Of a DNA stretch of 64,000 nucleotides, positions 59,489-64,000 are shown piece by piece. The DNA is from Haberlea rhodopensis. Its lineage: Eukaryota; Streptophyta; Magnoliopsida; Lamiales; Gesneriaceae. Location of the stretch: positions 40,215,754-40,279,753 of the forward strand of contig CAJQUN010000002.1 of assembly GCA_907163345.1 (NCBI GenBank), given 5' to 3'. Both the position numbers and the translations under genes were made by a program. Each line of letters begins with the position of its first letter. The first letter of the stretch is position 1. The notes under the pieces were generated by a model. It had not been told where the DNA came from, searched no databases, and worked only from the letters and a program-made list of their open reading frames with translations.

Positions 59489-59774
59489 GTAGACTTAAAT
59501 GTTATATTTTTGTGGACTTTGATTTTGATGCCTATGCTAACATGATACATTATTGGTATTGTTGTAGCATCATCACAGGGGACGGGACAACGAAGCAGTT
59601 AGACATTGACGCTTAATTTATATCGTTTGTGTCACAGAACAGGTACGTTTTGACATACAAGTATATGATATTGTTGTGATGATGATGTGAACATGGTATC
59701 ATATGATTAGTGACATCATATGCATGTGCATTCATGATATTATATTGTTGAGATGGATGCCACATAGATGTGTA

Positions 59775-59930
59775 GCATATGCTTTGGCTGAGATCGGTGC
59801 CACGATAGATATGCCAGTGTTGGGCATATGCTTTGGCTGGGATTGTTGCCACGATAGGTATGCTACATATGCTTTGGCATGAGAGATATACGCTGATTGG
59901 GTATATGCTCTGGCTTTTATAACATGTGAG
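59775..59930. repeat. GCATATGCTTTGGCTG tandem array
   Basis: GCATATGCTTTGGCTG starts at 59775 and 59824, with a related copy at 59864 and a weaker one near 59903. Between copies lies TTGCCACGATAGGTATG-like sequence. It holds the same place in this LTR as the CGCT...AGCG arrays in the others. Confidence 0.7.
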
Positions 59931-60194
59931 GACGGTACTGTGATATGTGCTGCTAATATGAAGATGTAAGGAAGTTCCACTGACATATTGAGCTGAGATA
60001 GACATATCATATTGGTCTGGTTATAACAGGATGAGGAATGAGACATGTCATGACATATTTGCATTTGATGATGCATGGTACATGACAATCACATTTGATG
60101 TTTATAGTGCTTTATCGGTTATGTTTGTATTGATATCGCACTGGGATAGTTGTTTATCTATACTCATATTGTGTGATTGTTTCTGTAGGGACTC

Positions 60195-62752
60195 TGTAAG
60201 GACCCCCGTGCCCTTAACTCGTTATTAGTGTATTAATACATACCATTAGTGCATATAATCATACTATCATGGGGAAAAGCCATATGCAAATACAACACCA
60301 TAAGCCATCCAGAAAATTTCTTGCATTTGATCCACATAATATTCAAATTCCCCAACCAAGATTACATATATAACATGCACCTTCATAATACACTAACATG
60401 CTCTTAGTTCATTTAGCAATTCCCTAGTTAATTGCATGCAAACCATGAATGAACGGAGAAAAGCCGTAGCCCATTTATACATCTCATATACACGTAAAAT
60501 GTACTCACATAAGAGCACCCCAATGAATAAGCGTGTATCCAATGTATAAAAACACTCTACCGAATACCGTTACTGGCACTTCAATCCTGGAAGCACCTCC
60601 CAAGCACAACTCGATCTCAACTCTGGATCTATGCACTTATTCAATCAGTTCTGGTACCTCGATCCGGGAAGCACCTCTAATCAACAGCCCGAGCTCAACT
60701 CCAAAGCTGCTGCTACACCTGTAACACCTGCCCCAACAAAGACAGCCCCCACACAGGGTGTGCATACCAATACCACCAATCCAATAATCATAACATTGCA
60801 ATTCATAATTTACAGAACGTAAATGCCATAATTTAAATGATACTCCCTGGATGGTAACACCCTCATCCGGGATCCCCTGTATTGTCCCTGTTCTCAAAAT
60901 AATCAAACTCATCAAATTCTCAAAGCCAGTTAATCGCTACATAGATTAACTAATACCGTTCTATTATGCCAGTTTCATAATCAATATGGTAAAATCATTA
61001 TATAAAAGACCGTAGATCTCACATATATCTAACCAATGATTCCATGTTCCTATTTTATTGCTCGCTCCACAATAGCGGCATTCTAAACCCCGCGCACGCT
61101 CAACAATAGCGGCGTCATAACCGATGGTCGCTCAACGGCGACAGCATCCCAAATCATTGCTCGCTCAATAGCGGCACTGTTGGTTCCCAATGTATAACCA
61201 TTTAACGCAAATACCATTTACCATGCATATCGCTATCCATTTATAGCAAGTATCATGTACCATGCATTTCACATGCCTATTTGATGCAATTACCACATAC
61301 CATGTATTTCAATGTCCATATAATGCAATTATTACACACCATGTGTTTCAATGTCCATTTAATGCAATTATCACATACCATGCATTTTACAGTTGCAACA
61401 TTATAATAGGCTATGCTCTACGTCATACGTACCTTAAGTTTCCGTAGCCCAAGCCAACCTTGCTTGAGTTCCATGCCTCGAGAAATATGTGCTAAAACAC
61501 GTAAACAACTCACAATCAAGTAAAAACATGCGATCACGTGCCCACACATGTTTGCAACCTCAAAACCCATCGTCAATCCATGACTGATTACCAAAATAAA
61601 AGCCCCCCGGCTAGGCATGCATAATACCCAAAAATATTCCATTTAGGACGTTTAAAAGATAGTCAAAAACTCAACCGAGAGTTCCGTTTAATTTAACTTG
61701 GCTCCAACCAAACCATTTTAAAAGTCTAGCATTCCCATTGGAATGTGAACATTGCCCCGGAAGCCGGCCATTTAAGTCGCAAGTCCAAAATCCCACGAAA
61801 AGCCAAGAAAACCACAAAAATCCCTGCTGGCGATCGATCGCTATACCGGGCGATCGATCGCTAGCCCCTTGGCGATCGATCGCTCGATATAGCGATCGAT
61901 CGCCAGACCTTACTGGCGCGAGGCGATCGATCGCTCAAATGTAACGATCGATCGCTCGTCGTTTGATTTCGCTACTGCTTGCGCGCGATCGATCGCCAAA
62001 AACGGGCGATCGATCGCCGCGACCTGTAATCCGAAAAACACCATTTTCAAGAGCTTGAAACCTCCACAAATCATACCCCAACTCCTCTCAACTCAAAACC
62101 ACAACAAATCCACACACAAGGACCTCCAACAAGGGTGTTAAACTCAAATTAAAACAAACCCAAAAGATTTTATGATTTTCACCAAAATCACCCAAACCAA
62201 CCCAAACCCAAAACTCAACCAAATCCAACAAAATTACAATCAAATCAAAGCTACAAGAGAGGAGAATGAGATTACCAGCTTTTCTTCAAGAAATGGCCCC
62301 TAAATCGTGTTCCCAACGATTTCCATTGAAGGGAAAGAGGGGAAGGGTTTTGGGGTAAAGGGGGGAGAGAGAGATGATTCCGGAAAAATGACGGAATCCC
62401 CAGTCCATCTGGTATATATATAGCAAAATGCTCCAAAATACCAATACCTCCACAAATACATCACGATTCATTAAAAATCATCTGTTTTCAAAAACTCTCT
62501 CTCCAGCATCAAATCCCCATATCAGCCCTAACAAAAAGCACCCCGGACTCCAAGTCCCACCAAAAACCCAACTCAAAGGTTTTCCACCAAAACAAGAATA
62601 CAATCTCAACCTTTGGATTCAACGATCCCAAATGCCCGAGTTAACAACCTCGGGAGACCCAAAACCGTAATTAATTCCTAATTGCCACAATTAAAATCCA
62701 TTAAGGATTATTACCACACCGGGATTAACACCATTAATCCCCGGGCATCACA
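60195..62752 (-). mobile_element. Solo gypsy LTR (2,558 bp), TSD GACTC
   Basis: In plus coordinates it starts TGTAAGGACCCCCG and ends CCCCGGGCATCACA; GACTC stands on both sides (60190-60194 and 62753-62757). It is related to the LTR at 45165. Minus-strand TATA-like word at about 62412. CGCT...AGCG array at about 61060-61160. Confidence 0.92.
61831..62016. repeat. Keyword cluster: four GGCGATCGATCGC pairs
   Basis: Pairs start at 61831/61851, 61873/61893, 61923/61945 and 61986/62007; spacing 20-22 bp. All eight 10-bp cores are perfect CGATCGATCG. Linkers TTACTGGCGCG and GCTACTGCTTG resemble those of the other clusters. It lies 400-580 bp downstream of the minus-strand TATA-like word. Confidence 0.97.
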
Positions 62753-62902
62753 GACTCATAGACGTGGGAGGACGGGATTGTGAGTCTATTCCGCTGCGAG
62801 TTGAACCACTGCATAGGAGTTGTACTAGTCTAGGTTGTTTTACGGTACATATGATGTATATTATTTAGGATTTGTGTAAGGATTGTAACAACCTAACATG
62901 AG

Positions 62903-63510
62903 TAAACTCTAAATCAGTGTATGTTTTACTTAATTCTTACTCACATATGTATAATGAATTGATACATAAAGGATTAAGTAACGAGGACCCCACACCATTT
63001 GGCTCTCATGCACCATCACAGTGAAACGATGCATTACCACCACCGTCAACAGCATGTGACGTCTGCCAATTCCTACTTCCCGAACTCCATGATATGAAAT
63101 TTTTTCATCATAAATATCAATTGACACAACCCGAACATCTATAATCTTACACATAAAAAACATAATGTTAATATCATATTCACTACTAAAACAACATTTA
63201 AAGTGTCTAGGTATAGAGTATCTAAAAGACATTTCAACAGAACCATAAATCCTAAATCCATCGCAACAGACACGAACTCGCAGAAAATTAGAAAAGAAAG
63301 TACCTTCTATGTCTTCCCTGAATCGATTAGCAGCAGCAACATTTCGTAATCTCGTGATGCAACAATTCGGTTCAGCAGATTTCTCGAAAATGAATTATCT
63401 TGATTTGAGATTCTTTTTGGGCAGCCACAGAGCTTTTGTCGACTATTCAAATAGGAGGTAGGGTTTTTCCAGCAAAAGGGTATATCGGGAATGATAGAAG
63501 ACATTTTTAA
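62903..63510 (-). pseudogene. Possible N-terminal remnants of the MULE transposase
   Basis: Minus-strand frames read RVRVCCDGFRIYGSVEMSFR and NIMFFMCKIIDVRVVSIDIY. The order, strand and short basic N-terminal style fit the first domain of plant MULE transposases, separated from the rest by the LTR at 58490-62902. A second frame at 63307-63504 has no recognisable similarity. Confidence 0.35.
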
Positions 63511-64000
63511 TGCAAAGTTTGAAAATTGGACTTATGTGAATAAACTTGTCTCCACATTGTGTTTATCTGTAGACATTTTTAAAAAGCTGATATATTTGCA
63601 AATACTATTTGTTAACAGTACCTAGACACAAATTTCCCATTAAAAACATGTGGAAAAGTTTATAATTGATCCAAGTATGCCTTTATCATAATGAACAGTA
63701 CAAAGTTGTAATTAATATTATTATAGTTACCATTCTCTCATATTGGGCTTTCTAATCAACCGCAGGGCAATATTCAAATCGACTTAGGCCATATTGGACG
63801 CAATCTATATTTGGTGTGAAAAACAAAATATAGGTTTACACATATTCTCCATCCTAGCTCAACTTTTGGGGTAAATATTTGGTTCAACTATATTGTTCCA
63901 CCAAATTTAGCATAGTATTGTAGCTGCGCCTTTTTTAAAATTAATTAGTTAATTAAATTGTTATATTCTTACATAATATTTGGAAAATATATTTTAATTA
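63511..64000. other. AT-rich end of window, nothing recognised
   Basis: No coding or repeat structure seen. The right end of the MULE-type region could lie here, but no terminal inverted repeat was identified. Confidence 0.4.

Larger units (their letters stand above)
58490..62902 (+). mobile_element. Gypsy-type LTR in plus orientation, split by another LTR
   Basis: Parts on both sides of the 60195-62752 insertion join at GTAGGGACTCATAGACGTGG and form an LTR-like sequence in the opposite orientation to the others. It contains a (TA) run, a palindrome cluster (59272-59488) and a tandem array (59775-59930). It ends near CAACCTAACA at 62902. No TSD was found and the start is approximate. Confidence 0.5.

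Noticed and set aside
59613..60088. Minus-strand frames of 118-130 codons
   Set aside because: They cover the GCATATGCTTTGGC tandem array; repeat-derived.

Overview
This is a repeat-saturated piece of a nuclear flowering-plant chromosome, most likely a eudicot. The evidence is GT-AG introns of plant type, a plant-specific ARFB-class GTPase, a TED7-like xylem protein, a GT47 glycosyltransferase exon, and plant clades of retrotransposons (Tekay-type chromovirus, copia, gag-only copia) and DNA transposons (hAT, MULE, plant-mobile-domain). The species cannot be fixed from the sequence alone. Only about five stretches look like host genes; nearly everything else is transposable-element (TE) DNA, much of it nested.

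Layout. 1-2.3 kb: 3' end of an intact-looking copia element. 3.2-3.6 kb (minus): first exon of a GT47 glucuronosyltransferase-like gene. 5.4-8.6 kb (minus): a shattered alcohol-dehydrogenase pseudogene split by LTR-like repeats. 9.2-9.75 kb (minus): single-exon TED7-like gene. 10.6-14.2 kb: an LTR fragment, a 378-bp non-autonomous hAT element and a 2.9-kb hAT element whose transposase frame is broken only by stop codons. 14.2-17.2 kb: plant-mobile-domain pseudogene with a solo LTR inside. 17.8-25.8 kb (plus): a complete six-exon ARFB1 gene with a solo LTR in its fifth intron. 26.7 kb (minus): a short unrecognised C-terminal exon. 27.3-32.9 kb (minus): gag-only copia element with both LTRs, one of them carrying a hAT insertion. 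32.9-63.5 kb: an old MULE-type region (a plus-strand transposon gene and a minus-strand MULE transposase) invaded by a 19.4-kb Tekay element, further gypsy LTRs nested to third level, and a copia LTR. Many target-site duplications (TSDs) can be read, so the insertion order is recoverable.

The most unusual structure is not a gene. In at least twelve places the LTRs carry clusters of a short palindrome or quasi-palindrome (GATCGATC, ATCGCC-TCA-GGCGAT, AGATCGATCT, GTGaaCAC) set in pairs or short tandem runs with a start-to-start distance of 20-22 bp, close to two turns of B-DNA. In the gypsy-type LTRs there are usually four such pairs. The keyword differs between families and even between members of one family, while spacing and some linker words persist. 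The same design occurs in gypsy LTRs, copia LTRs and a hAT element. The two LTRs of one element differ by gain and loss of 21-bp units, so the arrays turn over quickly. I know of no described system that fits and treat this as the lead for follow-up.
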